Shown here: positions 7,722 to 16,343 of the stretch, piece after piece | Layout: each line of letters starts with the position of its first letter | Numbering within the stretch: position 1 is the first letter of the stretch | Source of the DNA: Pseudomonas sp. | GTDB lineage: Bacteria; Pseudomonadota; Gammaproteobacteria; Pseudomonadales; Pseudomonadaceae | Reading direction: 5' to 3' | DNA: 64,000 bases | Assembly (NCBI GenBank): GCA_030656145.1 | Contig: JAUSOF010000083.1 | Span: forward strand, 1 to 64,000 | Position numbers and translations under genes: made by a program | Notes under the pieces: model-generated | Seen by the model: only the letters and a program-made list of their open reading frames with translations | The model's database searches: none | What the model was told of the DNA's origin: nothing

Positions 7722-8245
7722 TGGCTCGTACTCACTGCAACTGGCTGCCGTTGCTACTGGTTGCTGGCAGCCTGGCTGCACTGGCCTGGTCGGCGTTTGG
7801 CACACCGTCACAGCGGATCATCTACAACGCCTCCGACAGCGTGCCGAAGGGCTGGTACCGCATCACGCTGGCTGACACACCGGTGGTCGGCGATATCGTG
7901 CTCACCCGACTTCCGCCGGCAGCCGCGACGCTGGCCGCCCAGCGCGGCTACCTGCCGACACACATCCCGCTGCTCAAGACAGTCTTTGCCGTCGCGCCAC
8001 AGCACGTGTGCGTGAAGGGACAGCACATACTGGTCGACGGCCAGGTCGCAGCCGAACTGCGACCGCATGACCAACGTGGCCGCCCGCTACCAGCCTGGCG
8101 GGGGTGTCGCCCCCTTGTCGGAGATGAACTGTTCCTGCTCAGTGTCGACAACCCGGATTCGTTCGACAGCCGTTACTTCGGGCCTATCTCCGCCGCCACG
8201 GTGATCGGTCGGGCGCAGCCGTTGTGGTTGGAAACGCGGCCATGA
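7721..8245 (+). CDS. traF: TraF, S26-family peptidase for conjugative pilin maturation
   Basis: A 174-residue membrane-anchored serine protease. A single N-terminal membrane segment (residues 8-24) is followed by the catalytic Ser in DSVPKGWYR (S40) and the general-base Lys in PLLKTVFAV (K86), the Ser/Lys dyad of signal peptidase I relatives. TraF cleaves and cyclises the TrbC pilin in RP4-like systems; trbC is at 33308. The ATG at 7721 overlaps the preceding stop. Confidence 0.92.
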   Translation: MARTHCNWLPLLLVAGSLAALAWSAFGTPSQRIIYNASDSVPKGWYRITLADTPVVGDIVLTRLPPAAATLAAQRGYLPTHIPLLKTVFAVAPQHVCVKGQHILVDGQVAAELRPHDQRGRPLPAWRGCRPLVGDELFLLSVDNPDSFDSRYFGPISAATVIGRAQPLWLETRP

Positions 8246-8597
8246 CTTTGCCTCCCTGGCGACAACCTGCCTGCCGAGCGCACGTGATCGGCTTGCGAAG
8301 TCGCGCGCCGCCAGCGTGCAGCCGGCACTCCCCTTGCCCACCGGCTCGGGCATCCGCTGGTGTGGTAGCTGAGCAACCTGAACACAGCTCTCAGGAGCAC
8401 CAAGGCTTGGGAAAAGCAGAGGGCAAGATAAAAGGGGGCGGCACTCCGTGGCGCTTGAGGGCCGTCTGCACAGGGGGTGGAGGCGGCACAAGCCCGGCCT
8501 CGGCTGGGTGCCGAGCAGTGCCGCCTGCCTGCATCAAGCTTGGCAGAAACGCGTGCCTGGCACGCTGCAATACGATCACCTTGGAGGAGTAATCAAG
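8246..8597. other. traF-relaxase gap, candidate oriT
   Basis: A 352-base gap in an otherwise overlapping operon. It carries nested inverted repeats: AGGCGGCAC (8481-8489) with GTGCCGCCT (8518-8526), enclosing CTCGGC (8499-8504) with GCCGAG (8510-8515). Transfer origins usually lie next to the relaxase gene and contain such repeats, so oriT is a reasonable guess. A plus-strand reading frame crosses the gap (8242-8592), but its composition is unlike a protein and I do not call it a gene. Confidence 0.45.
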
Positions 8598-10547
8598 ATG
8601 ACCAGGGAACGAGACAACGATGGCGAACAGCGCTTTCGCCCCCGGCCGGGGGCACCGAAGCAGCGCGGTCAGACCTTCATCAACCAGGTGCTGCGCCAGG
8701 CCAACAAGGCCGGTACCGGCAAGCCACGCAAGGCCGGACATCAGCCTGGCGCACGCCTCGGCCGCGGCCATGTCGCCGCACGCTTCAGCGCGCAGCAGGT
8801 GTCGCCCAGTTCGCGCCGGGTGACCATCAAAACCCGCCTGGTCAACCTGCGTCAGGCCGGCAAACGTTCGACCCTCAGCCACCTGCGCTACATCGAGCGC
8901 GACGGCGTGAGTCGCGAGGGCGAACCCGGCAAAGCCTACGGCCCACAGACCGATCAGGCCGACGTGGAGGCTTTCGAGCAGCGCGGCCGGGAGGATCGCC
9001 ACCAGTTCCGTTTCATCGTCTCAGCCGAAGATGCCGAGCAACTCGATGACCTGCGCACCTACACCCGCCACCTGATGAGCCGCATGGAGGCCGACCTGGG
9101 CACCCGCCTCGACTGGGTAGCAGTCGATCACTGGAACACCGACAACCCGCACACCCACATCGTGCTGCGGGGCAAGGATGAGACGGGCAAGGATCTGGTC
9201 ATTGCCCGTGACTACATCGCCGAGGGCATGCGCAATCGTGCCGCGGAATTGGCAACAGAATGGCTCGGCCCGCGCACCGAACTGGAGATCCAGCGCAGCC
9301 TGCAACAGGAGGTGCAACAGGCGCGCTGGACGAGTCTGGATCGCGCCTTGTTGCGCGAACTACGGGCCGATCTGGTGAGCCTGGACAGCCTAGCCGGCCA
9401 CCCACGCCGGCAACTGTTGATCGGACGCTTGCAGCACTTGCAGAAGATGGGGCTTGCCGTCGAGGATCGACCTGGCCAGTGGAATATTGGTCGCGATATC
9501 GAGCCGACGTTGAGAGCCATGGGCGAGCGCGGCGATATCGTGCGGACCATGCAGCGCGCCATGGGCGGCGTACAGCGTGACTTCGCGATCTTCGAGCCAA
9601 GCATCGGCAGCGACGCTGTAGTCGGCCGGGTAATGGCAAAAGGGTTGGCGGACGAACTGCACGACAAGGGCTACCTGGTGGTGGACGGTATCGACGGCAA
9701 GGCCCACTACCTCGCCTTGCCCGCCCGCGTGGAACTGGTCGCCTACCCGCTCGGCGCGGTGGTCGAAGCACGAGGCTCGCTCGAGACACGAGCAATAGAC
9801 CGCAGCATTGCCGCACAGGCCGTCGGCGGCCTGTATCGCAGTGACCATCACCTTGCTGTGGCCAGGGCGCAGGCCGATCCAGGCCGAGACCCACAGGCAC
9901 AGGTCGAGGCCCATGTGCGGCGTCTTGAAGCCTTGCGGCGGGCTGGGATTGTCGAACGGGTTACCGAGGGCGTCTGGCGGGTGCCAGCCGACTTACCCGA
10001 GCAAGGTCGTCTGTACGATGCCCGCCGACTTGGCGACGTGTCGGTAAATATCCGAAACCCCCTAACCATCGAGCGACAGATCCGCGCGATGGGCGCTACG
10101 TGGCTGGATCAGCAACTGATTGATGGCGGTAAGGATTTGGCGGGCAAGGGCTTTGGCGCACAGGTGCGCGGCGCACTGCACCAACGTGCAGATTACCTGG
10201 TGGATCAGGGCTTGGCCGAACGCCGGGGGCAGCGCGTCGTACTTGCCCGCAACCTGCTGGCGACACTGCGTGGCCGCGAGCTATCAGCCACCGCTCAGGA
10301 CATCACGGCGAATACGGGTATGCAGTATCGCCCGACTTTAGACGGCGAACGTGTCAGCGGGATTTACCGGCATAGCGTGCAGTTGGCCAGCGGCCGTTTC
10401 GCCCTGCTCGACGACGACCTCGGTTTCAGTCTGGTGCCGTGGAAGCCAGTGATCGAGCCGAAGCTCGGGCAGAGCATTTCTGCCGTCGTGCAGGGCAACA
10501 GCGTGTCGTGGCAGTTAGGACGACAACGTGGGCCGGCGATCGGGTGA
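8598..10547 (+). CDS. VirD2-like (DUF3363) conjugative relaxase
   Basis: A 649-residue relaxase of the MOBP/Tn4371 type. It nicks oriT and pilots the single strand through the TraG/Trb channel. The metal-binding histidine triad is in HWNTDNPHTH (H178, H185, H187), and the candidate transesterification Tyr is in LRYIERDG (Y99). The N-terminal 70 residues are basic and disordered; the long C-terminal DUF3363 part is typical. The start is fixed by a GGAGGAG site at 8583-8589. It ends the left block of transfer genes; the cargo begins directly after it. Confidence 0.92.
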   Translation: MTRERDNDGEQRFRPRPGAPKQRGQTFINQVLRQANKAGTGKPRKAGHQPGARLGRGHVAARFSAQQVSPSSRRVTIKTRLVNLRQAGKRSTLSHLRYIERDGVSREGEPGKAYGPQTDQADVEAFEQRGREDRHQFRFIVSAEDAEQLDDLRTYTRHLMSRMEADLGTRLDWVAVDHWNTDNPHTHIVLRGKDETGKDLVIARDYIAEGMRNRAAELATEWLGPRTELEIQRSLQQEVQQARWTSLDRALLRELRADLVSLDSLAGHPRRQLLIGRLQHLQKMGLAVEDRPGQWNIGRDIEPTLRAMGERGDIVRTMQRAMGGVQRDFAIFEPSIGSDAVVGRVMAKGLADELHDKGYLVVDGIDGKAHYLALPARVELVAYPLGAVVEARGSLETRAIDRSIAAQAVGGLYRSDHHLAVARAQADPGRDPQAQVEAHVRRLEALRRAGIVERVTEGVWRVPADLPEQGRLYDARRLGDVSVNIRNPLTIERQIRAMGATWLDQQLIDGGKDLAGKGFGAQVRGALHQRADYLVDQGLAERRGQRVVLARNLLATLRGRELSATAQDITANTGMQYRPTLDGERVSGIYRHSVQLASGRFALLDDDLGFSLVPWKPVIEPKLGQSISAVVQGNSVSWQLGRQRGPAIG

Positions 10548-10562
10548 GCGATGGTTCTGCGC

Positions 10563-11417
10563 TCACACCATCTCGGGCTCCTGCTGCAGCCATTGCTCAA
10601 ACAGCCGACTCTCAGATTTGCCTTCCTTCGCCGCGTAGTACACCAGGCGCAGGTGGCGATCCTCGTCGATGGTCAGGGTGGTGTGCTCAAAGACCACCGG
10701 GCCAATCTCCTCGATATGCAAATGCCGTATGCCTTGGCAAGGGCCGTGGATGTCCTGCTGTCGCCACCAGGCTTTGAAGTCGGGATCGACCTTCTCCAGG
10801 TCCTTTACCAGCGCGGCAATGTCGGGGTCCTGGGTCGCTCGCACGAAGTCGCGACGAAAGCTCGAGAGGATCTGCAGCGCCTGCTCTTCCCAGGGATTGA
10901 ATAGCTCACGCATCGCCGGCGTGGTGAACAGCATCCACAGCAGGTTGCGGCGATCTGCCGGGGGCGCGGAAAAGCCGAATACCCGATCCGCCGCCGCGTT
11001 CCAGGCCAGCACATCCCAGCGCAGGTTGAGCACGTAGGCCGGGCGCGAAGGGATGTCTTCCATCAAGCGGTGGATCAGCGGCGGCACGACGCACCAGGTC
11101 CTGCCTGGCTCCGGCGGCAAGCGCTGGTGAGCCAGCAAGAACAGATGCCGCCGCTCGGTTGCGTCCAGCTTGAGCGTTCGGGAGAGGTTATCCAGGAACG
11201 TGGAAGACACGCTGATATCCCGCCCCTGCTCCAGCCAGGTGTACCAGGACAGTCCCACCCCAGCCAGGGCCGCGACCTCCTCGCGGCGCAGTCCTGGCGT
11301 CCGCCGTCGGTTGCCGGCGGGCAGTCCCACATCCTCCGGTGAAATCCGCTCACGCCGGCTGCGCAGGAATTCAGCCAGCTCTTCCCGGGTGCGGTCGAGT
11401 GTGCGAGGCGCGCTCAT
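10563..11417 (-). CDS. XRE-family regulator with MmyB-like ligand-binding domain
   Basis: A 284-residue transcription factor. An N-terminal XRE helix-turn-helix (RTPGLRREEVAALAGVGLSW, about residues 35-60) precedes a PAS-like MmyB ligand-binding domain, recognised by LDATERRHLFLLAHQ and AYVLNLRWDVLAWN. The family occurs widely next to metabolic or biosynthetic genes and is thought to sense small lipophilic ligands. The start has a perfect TGGAGGTAAC site. It is divergent from the biosynthetic genes across a 156-base region, so it is a candidate cluster regulator. Confidence 0.88.
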   Translation of the reverse strand: MSAPRTLDRTREELAEFLRSRRERISPEDVGLPAGNRRRTPGLRREEVAALAGVGLSWYTWLEQGRDISVSSTFLDNLSRTLKLDATERRHLFLLAHQRLPPEPGRTWCVVPPLIHRLMEDIPSRPAYVLNLRWDVLAWNAAADRVFGFSAPPADRRNLLWMLFTTPAMRELFNPWEEQALQILSSFRRDFVRATQDPDIAALVKDLEKVDPDFKAWWRQQDIHGPCQGIRHLHIEEIGPVVFEHTTLTIDEDRHLRLVYYAAKEGKSESRLFEQWLQQEPEMV

Positions 11418-11573
11418 CCAGTTACCTCCAGTAATAGCATAAACGGTCAAATTGTAACCCCTTTAAATCCAAACAAGAATACCTCCTCCCCGGCCGTAAA
11501 GGAGCGTGCCAGGGCTCTTGCTTGATGAGGAAAAGCACATCGACATGTCATCAACTGCTCAGGAGATATACGG
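11418..11573. promoter_or_regulatory. Divergent promoter region of the biosynthetic cluster
   Basis: This gap separates the XRE regulator from the ALA-synthase-like gene and must hold both promoters. TTGATGA (11522-11528) is repeated inverted at 11548-11554, just upstream of the CAGGAGATA ribosome-binding site. It is a possible operator overlapping the 5' leader. I could not place -35/-10 boxes with confidence. Confidence 0.45.
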
Positions 11574-12806
11574 ATGTACCAGGCACTTCTTCGCGAACAA
11601 CTGGAGACATTGAAGTCCTCCAACCAGTACCGCACTTTCACCACCCTCAGCCGCATCTGCGGCCAATACCCACTGGCCAAATTGAAAGGCACAAACCAGC
11701 GACCGGTGGTTGTCTGGTGCAGCAACGACTACCTCGGCATGTCCCAGCACCCCAGCGTGCGCGAGCAGATGCATAACGCGCTGGAGACCTACGGCGCAGG
11801 CTCTGGTGGCTCACGCAATATCGGCGGCTCCCACGAGGTCTATGCCCGCCTTGAAGAAAGCCTTGCCGACTGGCATGGCAAGGAAGCGGCCCTGGTCTTC
11901 CCTACCGGCTTCGGCTCTAACGACGCCACGATCCAGTGTCTGCTGCGACAGATCCCGGATTGTGTGGTGGTAAGCGATGAGTTGAACCATGCCTCCATCG
12001 TCAATGGCATTCGCTCGACGCCGAACGAACGCAAGATCTTCCGGCATAACGACGTTGCCCACCTGGAGCAGATACTCGCCGGCTACCCACTCGGCCAGCC
12101 AAAGCTTGTCGTATTCGAGTCCATCTACTCGATGGATGGGGACATTGCGCCCATCGCAGAGATCGTCGAAATCGCCAAACGCTACAACGCGCTCACCTAC
12201 CTCGATGAAGTGCATGCCGTCGGCATGTACGGCCCGCGCGGCGCTGGTATCGCCGCCGAGCGTGGGCTGGCAGAGCGGGTGGATATTATCCAGGGCACGA
12301 TGGCCAAGGGCATCGGCGTCATAGGCGGCTACATCGCCTCGACCCAGGTCATCGTCGATGCCGTACGCTCCTTCGCCACCGGCTTCATCTTTACCACGTC
12401 CCTGCCGCCTGCCATTACGGCCGGCTGCCTGGCCAGCGTGAATCACCTCAAGGTGAGCAGCCTGGAGCGTGATCTTTTGCGCACCAAGACTGCCACGTTA
12501 CGCGAGCGCCTCAAGCACCACGACGTGCCAGTCATGCCCTGCTCGCAGACTCACGTACTGCCGGTGCTGGTGGGTGAGGCGCAGCGCTGCAAGGCTGCGG
12601 CAGAACGCCTGCTGCACATCCATGGTGTGTACCTGCAGCCAATCAACTACCCGTCGGTACCGATAGGCACCGAACGCTTCCGGGTCAACGCCACCCCGAA
12701 CCACAGCGACGAGCAGATCGGGCATCTGGCGGCCTCGCTGCGCGAGACCTTCGAGCACTTCTCCATCCCACTGGCCTCCCAGGCCTTCGGCACGGAGGTG
12801 GCCTGA
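11574..12806 (+). CDS. 5-aminolevulinate synthase homologue (PLP alpha-oxoamine synthase), probably for a secondary metabolite
   Basis: A 410-residue alpha-oxoamine synthase closest in pattern to bacterial ALA synthase (NQYRTF near 17-22; WCSNDYLGM at 48-56). PLP residues are present: Schiff-base Lys in GTMAKG (K245), Asp in DEVHAVG (D211) and His in NHAS (H139). These enzymes condense an amino acid with succinyl-CoA and release CO2. The ALA-synthase GTRNISG loop reads GSRNIGG here, so the Thr that limits the substrate to glycine (T83 in Rhodobacter) is Ser80. Pseudomonas makes haem from glutamate, so this gene is not needed for haem. Together with the acetyltransferase that follows, this suggests an ALA-like antimetabolite. 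First gene of the cluster. Confidence 0.9.
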   Translation: MYQALLREQLETLKSSNQYRTFTTLSRICGQYPLAKLKGTNQRPVVVWCSNDYLGMSQHPSVREQMHNALETYGAGSGGSRNIGGSHEVYARLEESLADWHGKEAALVFPTGFGSNDATIQCLLRQIPDCVVVSDELNHASIVNGIRSTPNERKIFRHNDVAHLEQILAGYPLGQPKLVVFESIYSMDGDIAPIAEIVEIAKRYNALTYLDEVHAVGMYGPRGAGIAAERGLAERVDIIQGTMAKGIGVIGGYIASTQVIVDAVRSFATGFIFTTSLPPAITAGCLASVNHLKVSSLERDLLRTKTATLRERLKHHDVPVMPCSQTHVLPVLVGEAQRCKAAAERLLHIHGVYLQPINYPSVPIGTERFRVNATPNHSDEQIGHLAASLRETFEHFSIPLASQAFGTEVA

Positions 12807-12807
12807 G

Positions 12808-13311
12808 ATGGATCACACCTTCCTTACCGTGCGCCCCGCGACCATTACCGACCTGGCCAGCCTGGTCGAGTTGCGTGCGCACTTGCTGGACGGCACCACA
12901 GCCAGCTACTCAAGCCGGACTCCGGATGACGCCATGCGCTGGCGTGCGGCCTACCGTGCCTGGCTGACCAGCCGGCTGAGTGAAAGCGACTGCGTGCAAA
13001 TCCTCGCGGCCGAACACCGGGAGTCAGGCCAGGTGCTCGGCTGCGCAACGGCGATTATCGACCAGCGCGCACCGGCTACCGGATGCCTCAATGGTCTTTC
13101 CGGCTGGGTGCAGTCGGTGGTGGTGGAGCCCCAGTGGCGCAACCGCGGCATCGCCCGGCAACTGATGCAGCACCTGCTGCGCTGGTTCGCCAACCGTGGC
13201 GTCAGCACCGTGGTATTGCAGAGCACCGAGGAAGCCGGTTCGCTGTACCAGGCCTTGGGTTTCACGGTCAGCGGTGAGCGCCTACTGATTCGTCAGGAGG
13301 CGCTGGCATGA
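12808..13311 (+). CDS. GNAT-family N-acetyltransferase
   Basis: A 167-residue acetyltransferase with the acetyl-CoA pyrophosphate-binding motif A (RNRGIARQLM, around residue 111) and the LYQALGF motif B near the C-terminus. It starts 1 base after the ALA-synthase-like gene and overlaps the next gene by 4 bases. In this setting it probably acetylates the amino group of the aminoketone made by the preceding enzyme, either as a biosynthetic step or as self-protection. The substrate is inferred from position only. Confidence 0.88.
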   Translation: MDHTFLTVRPATITDLASLVELRAHLLDGTTASYSSRTPDDAMRWRAAYRAWLTSRLSESDCVQILAAEHRESGQVLGCATAIIDQRAPATGCLNGLSGWVQSVVVEPQWRNRGIARQLMQHLLRWFANRGVSTVVLQSTEEAGSLYQALGFTVSGERLLIRQEALA

Positions 13312-14378
13312 GAATCCTCATCATTGGCCTCGGCTACGCCGGCCAGCGCTACCAGCGGGCTTTCGAGCACATCGCCGCCAGCACCGGCATGCCACTCACC
13401 CTGGCCTATGTCGGTCGCCAGAAAAAGCCAATCGACCTGCCCTACTTCGACAGCGTCGGCCGGGCGCTGGAGGCGTTCGCGCCCAACATCGTCGTGGTCA
13501 GCGTCAACGACCACAGCCATGCGCCCGTGCTGCAGCAACTGGCCGGCTACCGGGGCTTCGTGATCTGCGAGAAGCCGCTGATCACGCCTCAGGACGATCT
13601 GGCACATCTCTCCACTGGGCTGGGGCAAGTCAGTGGCTTTGCCCTGGATCTGGTTGAGCGCTACTCGGAGGTCAGCCGGCAACTGCGCGAGTGGGTCGAG
13701 CGGCATGACTGGCAGTTGGTGCGCGCCAACTTCCACTGGGGTAAGGATCGCATCAACGATTACCGCCCAACGTGCGGTGTAACCAGTGAAGTTATCCATG
13801 CCCTGGATCTACTTGGCTGGATCTGCCCCCAAGCAGGCCAGCTCAGGCTGCAGGGTGTGCTCGGCGTGCGCTCGGACTTCTCGATCTCCGGCAGCGAGGT
13901 GCTCGATACCGTGCTGCTGACTGCGAGCCTGGGTGAGGCGCAGGTGACCGGCTACAGCAGCTTCGTCAACATCGTCCGCCAGCGCACGGTCGACTTCAGC
14001 TTCGTCGACCGCGACGCTCGGCTGATCCACGCGCGCCTGGTGTTCGACACGCCGCGCTGGGACCACGACCAGTTGCGCATCTGGACGCGCACGGCCAGCG
14101 GCGGCGAAGAACTGTTGCACGAGCATACCTGCGCCCCCAGCGACCTAGGCCTGGACACCATTCACAAGCTGGCGCGGTTGTGCCTGCAGGTGGTGCGCTG
14201 GGTCACGCTCAAGGAGAACCCCCGCCAGGCATTCGCCGACTTCGACACCGCCGTGGCCCTGCAGCGGCTGCTTAACGAAATAGACACCCATGCGCAAACC
14301 CCGCCTCCGGCTCGCTACCTCCATGGCGAGACGCGCGCACTGCTGCCTGAAGACAGCGACCTGGAAAGTCTCGGGTAA
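13308..14378 (+). CDS. Gfo/Idh/MocA-family NAD(P)-dependent oxidoreductase
   Basis: A 356-residue two-domain oxidoreductase. The N-terminal Rossmann motif is GLGYAG (residues 7-12) and the family's EKP signature is in VICEKPLIT (K89). The C-terminal domain is the usual mixed sheet. It overlaps the acetyltransferase gene by 4 bases. It could reduce or oxidise the acetamido ketone intermediate; the substrate cannot be read from the sequence. It is followed after 23 bases by the asparagine synthetase homologue, behind an AAGGAGAAC site. Confidence 0.87.
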   Translation: MRILIIGLGYAGQRYQRAFEHIAASTGMPLTLAYVGRQKKPIDLPYFDSVGRALEAFAPNIVVVSVNDHSHAPVLQQLAGYRGFVICEKPLITPQDDLAHLSTGLGQVSGFALDLVERYSEVSRQLREWVERHDWQLVRANFHWGKDRINDYRPTCGVTSEVIHALDLLGWICPQAGQLRLQGVLGVRSDFSISGSEVLDTVLLTASLGEAQVTGYSSFVNIVRQRTVDFSFVDRDARLIHARLVFDTPRWDHDQLRIWTRTASGGEELLHEHTCAPSDLGLDTIHKLARLCLQVVRWVTLKENPRQAFADFDTAVALQRLLNEIDTHAQTPPPARYLHGETRALLPEDSDLESLG

Positions 14379-14401
14379 CCCAAGATCACAAGGAGAACTT
14401 T

Positions 14402-16255
14402 ATGTGTGGAATCGCTGGATGGCTGTCCTACAGCCAGAACATGGAAACGCAACGCGACACCCTGCAGCGCATGACCGACACCATGGCCCTGCGCGGACCC
14501 GATGCCGGCGGCGTGTGGATCGACGGGCCGGTCGGCCTGGGCCATCGCCGGCTGTCGATCATCGACCTGGAAGGCGGCCGCCAACCGATGACGGCGCGCC
14601 AGGGCGGCCTGCGCGAAGTCGCCGCCATCACCTACAGCGGCGAGGTCTACAACTTCCGCGAACTGCGCACCGAGTTGCAGCGGCGCGGGCACCAATTCGA
14701 GACCCACAGCGACACCGAGGTGGTGCTGCGCGCCTATGTGGAATGGGGCGCGGCCTTCGTCGAGCGGCTCAACGGCATGTATGCCTTCGCCATCTGGGAC
14801 CTGCGCACGCAGGAGCTGCTGCTGATCCGCGACCGCATGGGCGTGAAGCCGCTCTACTACTTCCCCACCGCGGATGGTGTGATCTTTGGCTCCGAGCACA
14901 AGGCGCTGCTGGCCAACCCCTTGGTACCGCGCAAGGTCCGCGCCGATGGCTTGCGCGAGATCCTGGAGATGGTCAAGACGCCGGGGCACGCCGTGTTCGC
15001 CGGCATGCGCGAGGTGATGCCGGGCGAGATCGTGCGGGTCAACCGACAGGGTGTGAGCAAGCGTCATTACTGGAAACTGGAAGCACGCGAGCACTGCCAC
15101 TTGCTGGACGAGACTATCCGCCATACCCGCGACTTGCTGGAAGACATCGTCGACCGCCAGATCGTTGCCGACGTGCCGCTGTGCAGCCTGCTGTCGGGCG
15201 GCCTCGACTCCTCGATCATCACTGCGCTGGCCTCGAAGAAGTTGCTGGCTGCCGGCAAGGAGAACATCCGCTCCTTTTCACTCGACTTCGTCGACCACGG
15301 CAGCGGCTTTACCGGCGATGCCGTGCGTGGCACACCCGATGCCCCCTTCGTCCGCGACCTGGTGGAGAAGATCCGCTCCAGCCACCAGGAGATCGTGCTC
15401 GACAGCCGCGAGCTGGCTGATCCAGTTCTGCGCGCTAAGGTCGTTCGCGCCCTCGACCTGCCGCCAGCGTTCTGGGGCGACATGTGGCCGTCGCTCTACC
15501 GCCTGTTCCAGGAGGTGCGCAAGCACTCGACGGTGGCGCTGTCCGGCGAGAGCGCGGACGAGGTGTTCGGCGGCTACCGCTGGTTCCACGACCCAGAGGC
15601 GATCCAGGCCAACACCTTCCCCTGGCTGACCTCGGTCACCGGCAAGTACTTCGACGGCAAGCCACTGTTCGACCAGGGCCTGCTGGCTCAGTTGGACATG
15701 CACAGCTTCCTGCGCGACAGCTACGCCCAGGCCATCGCCGAGACGCCGGTGCTGCCAGGTGAGCGCGCGCAGGACCTGCGCATGCGGCAGATGAGCTACG
15801 TCAACCTGACCCGCTTCGTGCAGACCCTGCTGGATCGCAAGGACCGCATGAGCATGGCCGTTGGCCTCGAGGTGCGGGTGCCGTTCTGCGACCACCGCCT
15901 GGTGGAGTACGCCTTCAACATTCCTTGGGCGATGAAGGCCTTCGACGGCCGGGAGAAAAGCATCCTGCGCGCGGCGACTCGCGACCTGCTGCCGGAGTCG
16001 ATCTCCGAGCGGGTCAAAAGCCCCTACCCCTCGACCCAGGATCCCGCCTACGAGCAGGCGCTGCGCAATGCGCTGGCGGAGATCCACGCCGATCGTAATG
16101 CGCCGGTCACACCGCTGCTCGACGCCAGCCGGATCAAGGACGCCCTGGACAAACCGCTAGGCACTGTCTCGCCCATGTACGAACGCATGGGTATGGAGCT
16201 GGCTGTCGGCCTCAACACCTGGCTGAAGGAGTACGACGTCAGCCTCGACCTCTAG
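14402..16255 (+). CDS. asnB: Asparagine synthetase (glutamine-hydrolysing) homologue
   Basis: A 617-residue protein with both AsnB domains. The N-terminal glutaminase begins MCGIAGW with Cys2, and the synthetase domain carries the ATP pyrophosphatase loop SGGLDSS near residue 264. Both look intact, so it should move ammonia from glutamine onto an acyl-adenylate. Inside a biosynthetic operon such enzymes often amidate a pathway carboxylate instead of making asparagine; the succinyl-derived carboxylate is an obvious candidate. An ordinary housekeeping asparagine synthetase carried as cargo is the alternative. A strong hairpin follows the stop. Confidence 0.9.
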   Translation: MCGIAGWLSYSQNMETQRDTLQRMTDTMALRGPDAGGVWIDGPVGLGHRRLSIIDLEGGRQPMTARQGGLREVAAITYSGEVYNFRELRTELQRRGHQFETHSDTEVVLRAYVEWGAAFVERLNGMYAFAIWDLRTQELLLIRDRMGVKPLYYFPTADGVIFGSEHKALLANPLVPRKVRADGLREILEMVKTPGHAVFAGMREVMPGEIVRVNRQGVSKRHYWKLEAREHCHLLDETIRHTRDLLEDIVDRQIVADVPLCSLLSGGLDSSIITALASKKLLAAGKENIRSFSLDFVDHGSGFTGDAVRGTPDAPFVRDLVEKIRSSHQEIVLDSRELADPVLRAKVVRALDLPPAFWGDMWPSLYRLFQEVRKHSTVALSGESADEVFGGYRWFHDPEAIQANTFPWLTSVTGKYFDGKPLFDQGLLAQLDMHSFLRDSYAQAIAETPVLPGERAQDLRMRQMSYVNLTRFVQTLLDRKDRMSMAVGLEVRVPFCDHRLVEYAFNIPWAMKAFDGREKSILRAATRDLLPESISERVKSPYPSTQDPAYEQALRNALAEIHADRNAPVTPLLDASRIKDALDKPLGTVSPMYERMGMELAVGLNTWLKEYDVSLDL

Positions 16256-16285
16256 CCCCGAACCGGATGTGGCCCCGGTTCGGGG
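16256..16285 (+). terminator. GC-rich hairpin after asnB
   Basis: CCCCGAACCGG (16256-16266) pairs perfectly with CCGGTTCGGGG (16275-16285) across 8 bases, starting at the asnB stop codon. There is no T-run, so termination is probably partial or the stem protects the mRNA end. The exporter gene starts 58 bases later. Confidence 0.6.
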
Positions 16286-16343
16286 CCGCATCCCTCAGCT
16301 GTACCACCTACGCGCCTCCACTAGAGCGCAAGCGAGCCTGAGC

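Noticed and set aside
8242..8592. Plus-strand frame filling the traF-relaxase gap
   Set aside because: No ribosome-binding site, odd Cys/Pro/Gly composition and no family; the gap is better read as non-coding with an oriT-like structure.
11574..12806. Housekeeping haem hemA (ALA synthase)
   Set aside because: Pseudomonas uses the glutamyl-tRNA route; island location and biosynthetic neighbours argue for special metabolism.
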